Translations under genes and position numbers: made by a program | Shown: piece by piece, positions 8,899-17,627 of the stretch | How positions within the stretch are numbered: the stretch's first letter is position 1 | Layout of the letters: the number at the start of each line of letters is the position of its first letter | Assembly (NCBI RefSeq): GCF_043195135.1 | Contig: NZ_JBAFWP010000013.1 | From: NCEH01 sp043195135 | GTDB lineage: Bacteria; Pseudomonadota; Alphaproteobacteria; Rhizobiales; Xanthobacteraceae | Direction: 5' to 3' (one strand) | DNA: 64,000 bases | Notes under the pieces: generated by a model | The model's database searches: none | Told to the model about the DNA's origin: nothing | Seen by the model: the letters and a program-made list of their open reading frames with translations, nothing else

Positions 8899-9312
8899 AT
8901 GACCGATTTCCTCACCCGCTTTTCGTGCCTGCTCGATGTCGGCACAGCCGCCAACGCCGCGCGGGCCTTCGACCTCTATTCGGCGCTGATGGCCGACAAC
9001 GCGCGGGAAGATCCGCCAGCGGAGCCGTTCCAGCTCTCGCTGACACCGGACCACGGGCCAACCCGCCTTTGGCTTCGCGATCCCGGCAGTGCCGACCAAC
9101 AGCTCGCAATCACGTTCGTGACGCGCTGTGCCGAGACCTTCGGACTGACCGGGCGCTGGGGATTCCAGTGGGCCAACATAGCCTCCAACCCTGTCGTCGA
9201 CGGCTTCTCCGGTGGCGCCCATCTTCTCGATCTCGCGACCGGCCAAACGGTTGAGTGGACCAGCACCGGCCGCTGGCTCGCTGACCGCCTTGCTGAAGGA
9301 GGCGCGCGATGA
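8899..9312 (+). CDS. Hypothetical protein (137 aa)
   Basis: The ATG at 8899 follows CAGGAG with good spacing, and MTDFLTRFSCLLDVGTAANAAR begins the product. It is soluble, without a signal peptide, with a Trp-rich centre (GRWGFQWANIA, then TVEWTSTGRWLADRL). It is coupled to the next gene by an ATGA overlap. The pair is enclosed by terminators on both sides, forming a small independent operon in the conjugative backbone. No family is recognised. Confidence 0.6.
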   Translation: MTDFLTRFSCLLDVGTAANAARAFDLYSALMADNAREDPPAEPFQLSLTPDHGPTRLWLRDPGSADQQLAITFVTRCAETFGLTGRWGFQWANIASNPVVDGFSGGAHLLDLATGQTVEWTSTGRWLADRLAEGGAR

Positions 9313-9545
9313 GCATCCCCAGCCATGCCCGCGCCAACTTCCAGACATTGCTGCGCGCCGCCGAAAGCGGCGACCTGGCACTCATGGAATGCACCGACGC
9401 CGCCACGGGCGAGCCCCGCTACGTCATCTGCGCGGTCGGCAACAACGGCGGTGACTATGTCTTTACGCCGTTTGGCCATCTGGCGGACGGCAATCCCTAC
9501 GACGCCTACCTGCCGCCGTCGGACCAGGAGCCGGCAGGCCCCTGA
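9309..9545 (+). CDS. Small conserved protein, DUF6117-like
   Basis: The 78-residue product begins MSIPSHARANFQTLLRAA and contains LMECTDAATGEPRYVICAV and TPFGHLADGNPYDAY. From memory this matches a small domain family (DUF6117) common on alphaproteobacterial plasmids; a profile search would settle that assignment. The start overlaps the stop of the preceding gene. A strong bidirectional terminator follows 26 bases after the stop. Confidence 0.6.
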   Translation: MSIPSHARANFQTLLRAAESGDLALMECTDAATGEPRYVICAVGNNGGDYVFTPFGHLADGNPYDAYLPPSDQEPAGP

Positions 9546-9571
9546 TCGCATCGCGGACCCCATCCCGATTC

Positions 9572-9606
9572 AAACAGCCCGGCCTCGCAAGAGCGCCGGG
9601 CTGTTT
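9572..9606. terminator. Bidirectional rho-independent terminator
   Basis: AAACAGCCCGGC (9572-9583) pairs perfectly with GCCGGGCTGTTT (9595-9606). The flanking A-run and T-rich tail allow function for the plus-strand operon and for the convergent minus-strand gene at 9655. Confidence 0.85.
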
Positions 9607-9654
9607 GTGTTTCAGTTTTGCTGGTCCAACCTCGATCTTACCGGCCTGTGTCCA

Positions 9655-10188
9655 CTACCGATGACGCCTGCCGACGACAGCCTCATGGCGGCGGTCGCGA
9701 TGATCGGCGAGAGCGGAACGCGGCAGGCGGGCTGAAAGCCATGTGCTGACGTCTTCGAGAAGACGCCGCAGCGTCTCGGCGGCATCGCCGGCAATCAGGT
9801 AGGCAGCGCCACCAAGCACCATAGGATATCGGAAGCGCTGGTCGCGATGTTGTCCATCAAGAGTATCGACGAGCAAGGCCAGTTTCTCGTCCGCAAGTCC
9901 CGAAGGGCCGATCGAAAGTGCCTCCCGGTAACAGTAGGCCAGATTGTGGCCCGTCATCATCAGCCATTCCTCATCCCGGCCACCCTGAGCGAGAACTGCT
10001 TTCAGCAATAGCTCCAGCGCATGTCCGACAAGCATGTGAAAGGGAGCGGACGCTGTTTCCGCCTGAGGAACGAGGCCTTCCACGGCAACGACATAGCTTT
10101 CCGCCATGCCAAGATAGTCCTCGGCTCGCGACCGGACATCGCGTGATCGTCGGGCTAAGGGAGGCTCGCCCCCATCAGCCGGACTCAC
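9655..10188 (-). CDS. HEPN-like hypothetical protein
   Basis: The GTG at 10188 overlaps the stop of the upstream gene (GTGA) and is preceded by GGAGG, so it is preferred to a GTG at 10206. The 177-residue product is mainly helical, with AEDYLGMAESYVVAVEGL and GHALELLLKAVLAQGG followed by a GHNLAYCYREAL segment. That pattern resembles HEPN-like four-helix proteins found in toxin-antitoxin and defence loci. I do not see an unambiguous R-x4-6-H RNase motif, so enzymatic activity is uncertain. Confidence 0.55.
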   Translation of the reverse strand: MSPADGGEPPLARRSRDVRSRAEDYLGMAESYVVAVEGLVPQAETASAPFHMLVGHALELLLKAVLAQGGRDEEWLMMTGHNLAYCYREALSIGPSGLADEKLALLVDTLDGQHRDQRFRYPMVLGGAAYLIAGDAAETLRRLLEDVSTWLSARLPRSALADHRDRRHEAVVGRRHR

Positions 10189-10544
10189 CAGACCGCCACC
10201 TCCCACTGGCCACTAACCCGCGCAAAGCCGACCGGCCGGTTTTGCGGCGTCGCGTTCGGCTTGGTCGCGTCCATGGTGAGTTGCGTCATGCAGGTCACGC
10301 CGGGGCCGACGCCGCCGGGCGAGCAATCACCAAGCTTCAACGTCGCATTGGAGAGCGATGTGCCCGTGAACAGGCGGTGCCGGCGCACGGCGGCCGTCGC
10401 CTCTTCCTCGGTCGGCTGCGCGACACCGGCCACGGCCGCTGGCGACGCCGCTACGGGAGCGATGACGGGCCGCAGAACAAACCCCGCTCCAAAACCGACC
10501 ACCAGGCATCCCGCCGCAACAATGCCGATTACGCTTCCCTTCAT
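10185..10544 (-). CDS. Membrane-anchored or secreted hypothetical protein (119 aa)
   Basis: The product begins MKGSVIGIVAAGCLVVGFGAGFVL, a single N-terminal hydrophobic helix or signal peptide, followed by an Ala/Pro linker and a small extracytoplasmic domain with two cysteines (GDCSPGG, VTCMTQL) that may form a disulfide. It is the first gene of a two-gene minus-strand operon with the HEPN-like protein. No family is recognised; by context it is a conjugative-element accessory protein. Confidence 0.6.
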   Translation of the reverse strand: MKGSVIGIVAAGCLVVGFGAGFVLRPVIAPVAASPAAVAGVAQPTEEEATAAVRRHRLFTGTSLSNATLKLGDCSPGGVGPGVTCMTQLTMDATKPNATPQNRPVGFARVSGQWEVAVW

Positions 10545-10690
10545 CGCCGTCTCCCTTCGACCTCGCTCGATCGGACGGACATGCGTCCCCGATCGTCGAA
10601 GTCACCGCCCGCCATGTGTTGGATGAACGAATGTAGCGCCGCATCGCCAACCTCGAAAGTCCAAGCGATCAACGGGTCATTGCGCACGTC

Positions 10691-10782
10691 AGAGTGAGAG
10701 GACGGCCGGGACGGGTTTGAGCCGGTCCGGTCGAGAGAGAGCGCCGCCGGTTCGTCCCGATCCGCTCTCCGAGGTTCTTCCC
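10691..10782 (+). promoter_or_regulatory. Structured 5' leader of the helicase gene (hairpin motif, copy 3)
   Basis: It starts with AGAGTGAGAG (10691-10700). The outer stem pairs 10707-10713 with 10753-10759, extended by two G-U pairs, and an inner CCGG/CCGG stem pairs 10722-10725 with 10747-10750. The internal TTTGAG and GAGAGAG tracts match copies 1 and 2. It is the most divergent of the three copies. The ribosome binding site lies downstream of the stem (CCGAGG). Confidence 0.5.
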
Positions 10783-13700
10783 ATGACGATATTCTCTGCA
10801 TCCGTGGCCGCACCGCCGGCCAAGTCGCCTCACGTTGGTCATGTCCCCGATCCTTCTGCCGCAGCCATATTCCGGGCCGCGGACCTGCTCCTTCCTCACC
10901 TTGAACGCGGCCAGCGGGTCGATGCCGCAGCTCTCCGCGTCGCGATGGAAACGGCGTTCGGCGCCTCGGACACGACGGGCGCTTGGGATTGGAAGTCGGC
11001 CTATGAGGCCGGCGAGGTCGCGACGGTCCTCTTCCTCCGCAAATACGGAAACGCACTTTTCCGCAAAGCCGGCTCTCCGGCCGCAGCCCTGCCTATGCTG
11101 TCGAAGGTCGCCAATCTTCTCCCCACCCACACCCGGCGATCGGAGGAAAGCCAGGCCTTTCAGCAGTTCTCGACGCCGCTTTCTCTCGGCATGGCCGCGC
11201 TGACCGCCGCAGTCGTCACGCCCGCCGACCGCGTGCTGGAGCCATCCGCCGGCACCGGCCTCCTTGCCATCCTGGCCGAGGTCTCCGGCGGCGCGCTCAT
11301 GCTCAACGAGCTGGCTGGCACCCGCGCCGATCTCCTCTCAGCCCTCTTTCCGGCCGTTCCCGTCACACGGTTCGACGCCGCCCAGATCGACGACCATCTC
11401 GACGCCGGCAATGTGCCGAGCGTCATCATGATGAATCCACCGTTCTCGGTCTTGGCGAACGTATCAGGCCGTATGGCCGACGCCGCCTACCGGCACGTCG
11501 CCTCGGCGCTGGCACGACTGGCGGACGGCGGGCGATTGGTGACGATCACCGGAGCCAGCTTCGCGCCGGACGCCCCGGCCTGGCGGACCGCGTTCACGCG
11601 CCTGCAGGAACAGGGTCGGATCGTATTCACTGCCGCTATCGATGGCGCGGTCTATGCCAAGCACGGCACGACCATCGAAACACGCCTGACCGTCATCGAC
11701 AAGATGCCTGCCGATGATCCAACGGCGTTTCCAGCATCGTCCGGCGCTGCGGCCGACGCGGCGACGCTCATCGCGCGGATCGGCGAACACGTCCCGGCGC
11801 GGCTGCCCATAGACCCGTCCGTCATCGCCACGGTATCGGCAGCGCCCACGCCCCGGACAGTTCGCGGCTACATTGACCGCGCCGCCGCCACATCGCTGAC
11901 CCGCGCGGTCTCCGAGCCCGAAGGCGTCGAACTCGCCTATGACACCATGGACTGGGCGCCCGCCGAAGATGGCCGGATCACCGATGCGATTTATGAAGAA
12001 TACGGATTGCAGTCGATCCGCATTCCCGGCGCTCATGCTCATCCCGACAAGCTCGTGCAATCCGTGGCAATGGCCTCGGTTGCGCCGCCCAAGCCGAGCT
12101 ACCGGCCGAGGCTCCCCGCCAACATCGTCTCCGACGGGCTTCTCTCAGACGCGCAGCTCGAAACCGTCATCTACGCCGGTGAGGCCCATGCCGACTTTCT
12201 CGCCGGCTCATGGACGCGCGACGAGACCTTCGACGTCGTGTCGGCCGCAGCCGACGACGCGCAGAACGCCGTGCGCTTCCGCCGAGGCTTCATGCTCGGG
12301 GACGGAACCGGCGCCGGCAAAGGCCGCCAGTCGGCCGCTATCATTCTCGATAACTGGATGCGGGGCCGGCGCAAGGCGGTGTGGATCTCGAAATCCGACA
12401 AGCTGCTGGAGGACGCGCAGCGGGACTGGTCGGCCCTCGGCATGGAGCGCCTGCTGGTCACGCCTCTTTCGCGCTTCCCCCAGGGCAAGGACATCCGCCT
12501 CTCCGAAGGCATCCTTTTTACCACCTATTCTACGCTACGGTCCGACGACCGCGGCGAGAAGCTTTCCCGCGTCAAGCAGATCGTTGAATGGTTGGGCTCC
12601 GATTTCGATGGAGTGATCATCTTCGACGAGAGCCACGCCATGCAAAATGCCGCCGGTGGCAAGGGAGAACGCGGTGACGTTGCCGCCTCGCAGCAGGGAC
12701 GAGCGGGCCTCCGGCTCCAGCACGCCCTACCGAATGCGCGCGTCGTCTATGTCTCCGCGACCGGCGCGACCACGGTCCACAATCTCGCCTATGCCCAGCG
12801 CCTCGGCCTCTGGGGTGGCGAGGATTTCCCGTTCTCCACCCGCGCCGAATTCGTCGAAGCGATCAAAGCTGGCGGCGTGGCTGCGATGGAAGTGCTGGCG
12901 CGTGATCTGCGCTCGCTCGGCCTCTATACGGCCCGGTCGCTCTCCTATGACGGTGTCGAGTACGAGCTGGTCGAACACCAGCTTACCTCCGAGCAGACCC
13001 GTATCTACGACGCCTATGCCGGGGCCTTTTCGGTCATCCATAACAATCTCGACGCCGCGATGCAGGCCGCCAACATCACCGGCGATAGCGGCACGCTGAA
13101 CCGGCAGGCCAAGTCCGCCGCCCGCTCGGCCTTTGAATCCGCCAAGCAGCGCTTCTTCGGCCACCTCCTGACCTCGATGAAGACGCCGACGCTGATCAGC
13201 TCGATCGAGCACGACCTGGCCGACGGCCACGCCGCCGTGATCCAGATCGTCTCGACCGGCGAAGCGCTGATGGAACGCCGTCTCGCAGACATCCCCACCG
13301 AGGAATGGAACGACGTCCGCGTGGACATCACACCCCGCGAGTACGTTCTGGACTATCTCGCCCATTCCTTCCCGGTCCAGCTCTACGAGCCATTCACCGA
13401 CGGCGAAGGCAACCTGTCGTCGCGGCCTGTGTTCCGCGATGGCCAGCCCGTTGAAAGCCGGGAGGCAGTTGCGCGGCGTGAGCGTCTGATCGAGACGCTC
13501 GCCTCGCTGCCGCCAGTCCCCGGCGCACTCGACCAGATCGTCCAGCACTTCGGCACCGACGTCGTGGCGGAAGTGACCGGACGCTCGCGCCGCATCGTCC
13601 GCAGGTCCAGCCCCGGCGACATCGATCGTCTTGCCGTGGAGAATCGCGCCGGGTCGGCCAATCTCGCCGAAACGCAAGCCTTCATGGATGACCAGAAGCG

Positions 13701-15003
13701 CATTCTGATCTTCTCCGATGCGGGAGGCACCGGCCGCAGCTATCACGCCGAGCTGTCGGCGCGGAACCAGCGGCTGCGCGTCCACTATCTGCTGGAGCCC
13801 GGCTGGAAGGCCGACGCCGCCATTCAAGGCCTGGGTCGCACCAACCGGACGAACCAGGCGCAGCCCCCGCTGTTCCGGCCGATCTCGACGGACGTGAAGG
13901 CCGAGAAGCGCTTTCTCTCCACAATCGCCCGTCGGCTCGACACGCTCGGCGCGATCACGCGCGGCCAGCGCCAGACGGGTGGCCAAGGACTGTTCCGGCC
14001 CGAGGACAATCTGGAAAGCCACTATGCCCGCGACGCGCTGCGGCAGCTCTATCTGCTGCTCGTGCGCGGCAAGGTCGAGGGATGCTCGCTCCAGATGTTC
14101 GAGAGCGCCACCGGCCTCTCGCTAACCGATTCCACCGGCATCAAGGACGAATTGCCGCCGATCACCACCTTCCTCAACCGGCTGCTGGCGCTGACCATCG
14201 AACTCCAGGGCGTGCTGTTCACAGCGTTCGAGCGCCTGCTCAACGCCAAGATCGAAGGCGCCATCGCGTCCGGCAGCTACGATGTCGGGCTGGAGACCCT
14301 GCAAGCCGAGAGCTTCATCGTCACCGATCGCCAGACCATCCATGTCCATGCCGGCACCGGGGCCGAAGCCCGGTTGCTCACCATCACCCAGCGCCAGCGC
14401 AATCGTCCGGTGACGCTGGCCGACGCCCTCGATCAACTGGACGATCCGCGCGCGAAGCTGCTGATCAATGAGCGCTCCGGCCGTGCCGCGGTGCAAATCC
14501 CGACCTCCAGCATCATGCTGGATGATGGCGAGATTGAACGGCGCGTGCGGCTGATCCGCCCGATGGAAGCGCACAACATCCCCATCAGGATGATGAACGA
14601 GACCCATTGGGTTGAGGCCGATCAGTCTGGTTTTACAGAGCTGTGGAATGCCGAGCTGGCCGAAGTGCCGGAGTTTGCCGATAGCACGATCCACATCGTC
14701 AGCGGTCTGTTGCTGCCGATCTGGAAGCGGCTGCCGAACGAGTCGACGCGGGTCTATCGGCTCCAGACCGACGACGGCGAACGTATCGTCGGCCGCCGCG
14801 TTTCGCCGGCCTGGGTCGCCGGGGCGCTGGCCACCGGCACATCGGCCCTGACGCCGGACGACGCCTTCATGGCGCTGATCGACGGCAAGACCATCCTCGA
14901 TCTCGCCGAAGGTCTTCAACTTCGCCGCGTTCGCGTCATGGGCGCCAACCGCATCGAGCTTTCCGGCTTCACTGACGCCATGCGGGATCGCCTGCGCGCC
15001 TAG
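10783..15003 (+). CDS. N6-methyltransferase-like / strawberry-notch helicase fusion protein
   Basis: The 1,406-residue protein carries an N-terminal methyltransferase fold (LEPSAGTGLLA near residue 153, catalytic-type MMNPPF near 215). A superfamily 2 helicase of the strawberry-notch type follows, with GDGTGAGKGR near 508, DESHAM near 614 and the C-terminal GRTNRTNQAQPP near 1018. Such giant proteins are hallmarks of alphaproteobacterial integrative elements and some phages. They are thought to process or protect element DNA, but the reaction is not established. The ATG at 10783 is preferred over one at 10717 because the latter lies inside the hairpin leader. No frameshift is seen. Confidence 0.85.
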   Translation: MTIFSASVAAPPAKSPHVGHVPDPSAAAIFRAADLLLPHLERGQRVDAAALRVAMETAFGASDTTGAWDWKSAYEAGEVATVLFLRKYGNALFRKAGSPAAALPMLSKVANLLPTHTRRSEESQAFQQFSTPLSLGMAALTAAVVTPADRVLEPSAGTGLLAILAEVSGGALMLNELAGTRADLLSALFPAVPVTRFDAAQIDDHLDAGNVPSVIMMNPPFSVLANVSGRMADAAYRHVASALARLADGGRLVTITGASFAPDAPAWRTAFTRLQEQGRIVFTAAIDGAVYAKHGTTIETRLTVIDKMPADDPTAFPASSGAAADAATLIARIGEHVPARLPIDPSVIATVSAAPTPRTVRGYIDRAAATSLTRAVSEPEGVELAYDTMDWAPAEDGRITDAIYEEYGLQSIRIPGAHAHPDKLVQSVAMASVAPPKPSYRPRLPANIVSDGLLSDAQLETVIYAGEAHADFLAGSWTRDETFDVVSAAADDAQNAVRFRRGFMLGDGTGAGKGRQSAAIILDNWMRGRRKAVWISKSDKLLEDAQRDWSALGMERLLVTPLSRFPQGKDIRLSEGILFTTYSTLRSDDRGEKLSRVKQIVEWLGSDFDGVIIFDESHAMQNAAGGKGERGDVAASQQGRAGLRLQHALPNARVVYVSATGATTVHNLAYAQRLGLWGGEDFPFSTRAEFVEAIKAGGVAAMEVLARDLRSLGLYTARSLSYDGVEYELVEHQLTSEQTRIYDAYAGAFSVIHNNLDAAMQAANITGDSGTLNRQAKSAARSAFESAKQRFFGHLLTSMKTPTLISSIEHDLADGHAAVIQIVSTGEALMERRLADIPTEEWNDVRVDITPREYVLDYLAHSFPVQLYEPFTDGEGNLSSRPVFRDGQPVESREAVARRERLIETLASLPPVPGALDQIVQHFGTDVVAEVTGRSRRIVRRSSPGDIDRLAVENRAGSANLAETQAFMDDQKRILIFSDAGGTGRSYHAELSARNQRLRVHYLLEPGWKADAAIQGLGRTNRTNQAQPPLFRPISTDVKAEKRFLSTIARRLDTLGAITRGQRQTGGQGLFRPEDNLESHYARDALRQLYLLLVRGKVEGCSLQMFESATGLSLTDSTGIKDELPPITTFLNRLLALTIELQGVLFTAFERLLNAKIEGAIASGSYDVGLETLQAESFIVTDRQTIHVHAGTGAEARLLTITQRQRNRPVTLADALDQLDDPRAKLLINERSGRAAVQIPTSSIMLDDGEIERRVRLIRPMEAHNIPIRMMNETHWVEADQSGFTELWNAELAEVPEFADSTIHIVSGLLLPIWKRLPNESTRVYRLQTDDGERIVGRRVSPAWVAGALATGTSALTPDDAFMALIDGKTILDLAEGLQLRRVRVMGANRIELSGFTDAMRDRLRA

Positions 15004-15318
15004 GCCGGAAGGAGAATGCGGTCAGCAGGAGCGCTGTCGTCGGCATCGCTCGCATGATCCCCATGTCGGAGAGAACCGCGCCCCGGCCTTCTAGAGGGCG
15101 ATCGGCCAGCAAACGGCCCGGACCCGCAATGTCTGCGGCGGACTATTTTCCGGCGCGGCCGAGGGCCGCTTTCCATCGCGAGGCAAAATAGCCCGCCTTC
15201 GCCATCCTCCGCTGCGCTTCGGCCCTCCGCTTCGCTGCGGATGCAGGTCCGGTCCGCCCGCCGGCTTTCGTCGCCATGAAGGCCGCGAGGGTCGCGGTCG
15301 AACCGACGGAGCATTCCG
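15004..15318. other. Gap between helicase and DUF2493 genes
   Basis: No convincing gene. One possible minus-strand frame at 15143-15277 encodes 44 very basic residues (MATKAGGRTGPASAAK...), but it has no clear ribosome binding site. The plus strand has a GGCC-rich imperfect hairpin at about 15090-15115. GACGGAG before 15319 is the ribosome binding site of the next gene. Confidence 0.4.
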
Positions 15319-16254
15319 ATGAGCGAGCACGACGACTACGAACCGCACCACGCCTCTTCACCCACCGACCATATCCTCAGCGAACTCCAGCTTTATGGCT
15401 ACCGTCCCTTCACGGACGAACCCGATCCCCGACCGCTTCCAGAAGGCAACCACGTCGCCGGCGCCATCGCCGACATCTTCGATGCCCTGATCGGCACCCT
15501 GGAAGACACCCGCCTCGAGCCCGACCTTGACGATCTCCTCTGGTCGGCCGTCAACGTCTTCCACCGGGCCACCGACCGGATCGAACGCGAGCTGGACGAC
15601 AACGAGCAGGCACAGCGTCGCGGCCAGCGCGAACAGGACGGCAGCGAGGTGAAGGCGGTCGAGCTGGAACGCCTGACGGCCGAGGGGCAAACCTTGATCG
15701 AACGCCGCAACGCTTTCGAGCTGATGCGCGACCAGGCCGCCGAGCACTATGAGCGCCACACCGGGTCGAACTGGCGACCGCGCAGCGGATCGATGGTCAA
15801 CCATCGCAATCTGACCTCGGCGATGATCGACAGCCGGGACTTCCTCGCCGCCAAGAAGCGCGCCGACAACCAGGTACTGCTACCCGCCGGTCCGAAGATG
15901 GCCTTCACCGGCGGGCTCGATTTCAACGATCACCGCCTGATCAGGACCAAGCGCGATCAGGTCCACGCCAAGCACCCGGACATGGTGCTGCTGCACGGCA
16001 AGTCGCCGAAAGGCGCCGAGAAGATCGCAGCCAAATGGGCCGACGCCCGCAAGGTGCCGCAGGTCGGCTTCGCTCCCGACTGGACGAAACACGCCAAGGC
16101 CGCACCGTTCAAGCGCAACGATCAGATGCTCGACATCCTGCCGATCGGGGTCATCGTCTTCCCCGGCACGGGCATTCAGGACAATCTCGCCGACAAGGCC
16201 AGAAAGCTCGGCATCCCGGTCTTCGACTTCCGCCCGAAGGGAGGCGGCGCGTGA
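15319..16254 (+). CDS. DUF2493 (YspA-type SLOG) domain protein
   Basis: The 311-residue protein has an acidic, helical N-terminal half with a likely coiled-coil (DRIERELDDNEQAQRR and onward). The C-terminal DUF2493/SLOG domain, about residues 190-305, has AFTGGLDFNDHRLIRTK, MVLLHGKSPKGAEKIAAKWA and VIVFPGTGIQDNLADKA. SLOG domains bind nucleotide-derived ligands and often occur in defence or stress-sensing contexts. This member is a standard companion of the strawberry-notch helicase in integrative elements. It is convergent with the gene at 16261, six bases away. Confidence 0.82.
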   Translation: MSEHDDYEPHHASSPTDHILSELQLYGYRPFTDEPDPRPLPEGNHVAGAIADIFDALIGTLEDTRLEPDLDDLLWSAVNVFHRATDRIERELDDNEQAQRRGQREQDGSEVKAVELERLTAEGQTLIERRNAFELMRDQAAEHYERHTGSNWRPRSGSMVNHRNLTSAMIDSRDFLAAKKRADNQVLLPAGPKMAFTGGLDFNDHRLIRTKRDQVHAKHPDMVLLHGKSPKGAEKIAAKWADARKVPQVGFAPDWTKHAKAAPFKRNDQMLDILPIGVIVFPGTGIQDNLADKARKLGIPVFDFRPKGGGA

Positions 16255-16260
16255 GCGCCG

Positions 16261-17013
16261 TCAACCCAGTTCAACGCCCCAGAACTTCAGCACCGAGAGC
16301 ACTTCCTCCTTCGGATAGTGGAGGAAGGCCGCATTCGCGAGGTCGGCCTTCAGCTTGCCCTTGCGCTTGGCAATCTCACGCTCGATCCGTTCCCCGAACG
16401 GCGCTGTCCCAGGCGGAAGCAGTCCAGGGCGCTCCAGACAAGGCCAGCTTTTCGGATAGCCTTCGGGAATCCAGCCGTTCTTGACCTTCTCGTATTGCTC
16501 GGCGACCGATGGATGCTCGCAAGCCCAGCCGTAAAGGTGGAAAGCGCAAACCCGCAGCATCGCCTTGATTTCAGGCATTGTGTCCGTGAAGCCTTTGAGC
16601 GGCGTCGGCAGCCACACCATATTGGCGACGCAAGAGAAGTAGCGCGGATCTTGGACCACGCTGCTTTGCTGAGCGAACGAGGGATCGTCGTATCCCCAGA
16701 TGTGACACACGGTCCAGTTCTTCGGCTTCGGAGCCGCGACGCCAAGAGCCGCCACGAGCGCATTGAGCGCGGCGACATTGCCCTCGAACTTCTCGGCGGT
16801 GATCTTGGTCGCCTTTTTCGTATTCGTGTACCGGCGTGACCACGCAGCGTCATAGAGCGGCCGGCCGCGAGCCGTATGCGGCGCCCATACCGGCAGACGC
16901 CGGAAAGTCTCAGGATTCACCCACCGGGCAGTCCGCTCAATCAATTCGACCACTGCGGGAAGATCATCTCGAAGGGCGTCGTTGCCGTCTGGTATGTGGA
17001 ATCCGGCTGCCAT
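16261..17013 (-). CDS. HNH-like hypothetical protein (250 aa)
   Basis: The start is the ATG at 17013 (MAAGFHIPDGNDALRDD). A longer frame to 17139 has no support. The core reads WTVCHIWGYDD, then FSCVANMVWLPTPLKGFTD. That spacing resembles an HNH nuclease (His in CHIW, Asn in ANM, final residue Asp instead of His), followed by a helical C-terminal region. No zinc-knuckle pair of CxxC is visible. It could be a degenerate or divergent restriction-type nuclease of the element; the function is not proven. It converges on DUF2493. Confidence 0.55.
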   Translation of the reverse strand: MAAGFHIPDGNDALRDDLPAVVELIERTARWVNPETFRRLPVWAPHTARGRPLYDAAWSRRYTNTKKATKITAEKFEGNVAALNALVAALGVAAPKPKNWTVCHIWGYDDPSFAQQSSVVQDPRYFSCVANMVWLPTPLKGFTDTMPEIKAMLRVCAFHLYGWACEHPSVAEQYEKVKNGWIPEGYPKSWPCLERPGLLPPGTAPFGERIEREIAKRKGKLKADLANAAFLHYPKEEVLSVLKFWGVELG

Positions 17014-17317
17014 CGTTTGCTCGCGTCCTCCTGCCTTCCAACGCGGACGACCAGGACACGGCTCGAATCCAACGCAGTGAAATTGCTGAGGGGTGATCCT
17101 AGCACCCGGTCGAAGCGAGAAACCATCCCCCGCTTCCATTGCGCTAATCCTTGGTCCAGCCGCTTGCCTGACGCCATCAACCCGTAAAGGGTCGGACTAC
17201 GCAAAGCGTGCCGCCGCTCCAGCTTCGCCTTCGCGATGATTGCGGCCATCGGCCGGACACATCGGGCGCCTGTCGCGCGGGAGATGGTCTCCCGCCTCCA
17301 AGACAGGAGCCGGTCAT
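17014..17317. other. Gap with hairpin element; no supported gene
   Basis: A minus-strand frame at 16941-17249 (MAAIIAKAKLERRHALRSP...) overlaps the start of the HNH-like gene out of frame and has no homologue I recognise. The region's clearest structure is the double hairpin at 17269-17307. Confidence 0.4.
17269..17307. promoter_or_regulatory. Two-stem hairpin overlapping a ribosome binding site
   Basis: The outer stem CCTGTC/GACAGG (17269-17274 with 17302-17307) encloses the inner stem GCGGGAGA/TCTCCCGC (17277-17284 with 17288-17295, TGG loop). The 3' outer strand runs into AGGAG, the ribosome binding site of the gene at 17318. Read on the minus strand it has the same TTGGAG linker as the three leaders at 2029, 6331 and 10691, so it may be a diverged inverted copy. 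Confidence 0.45.
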
Positions 17318-17485
17318 ATGTCTCTCAAACAAGCTCACGCCTTCGCCTTCAGCCTCGCCACCACCCTCATGGTCTCGATCGTCATCTTCCAGGCCGGGGA
17401 CGGCACCATCGGCGTCATGCCCGCTGGCGAATATGACGGCGAAGCCGCCGCCATCGTTCACGAGGTCGATCCCTTCGCCCGCTGA
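17318..17485 (+). CDS. Small exported or membrane protein (55 aa)
   Basis: The ATG at 17318 lies nine bases after AGGAG. The product has one N-terminal hydrophobic segment (AFAFSLATTLMVSIVIFQAG) and a short acidic tail, consistent with an uncleaved signal anchor or a small periplasmic peptide. It is followed by a hairpin at 17511-17536, so it is probably a monocistronic gene. No family is recognised. Confidence 0.5.
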   Translation: MSLKQAHAFAFSLATTLMVSIVIFQAGDGTIGVMPAGEYDGEAAAIVHEVDPFAR

Positions 17486-17510
17486 CCGCGGGCAAGGCGT
17501 CACGATCGCC

Positions 17511-17536
17511 AGCGGAAATCCTGTTGGATTTCCGCT
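17511..17536 (+). terminator. Terminator-like hairpin
   Basis: AGCGGAAATCC pairs perfectly with GGATTTCCGCT over a 4-base loop. A TCTTTT tract follows about ten bases later rather than immediately, so termination is likely but not certain. Confidence 0.55.
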
Positions 17537-17627
17537 CCCGTCGCGTCTTTTCTTCGGCTATACTGTCAGCGCGCCGTGGTGGTGGTGGAGGCGCGACCGT
17601 CAGACCTTTCTCACGGAGACCACCATC

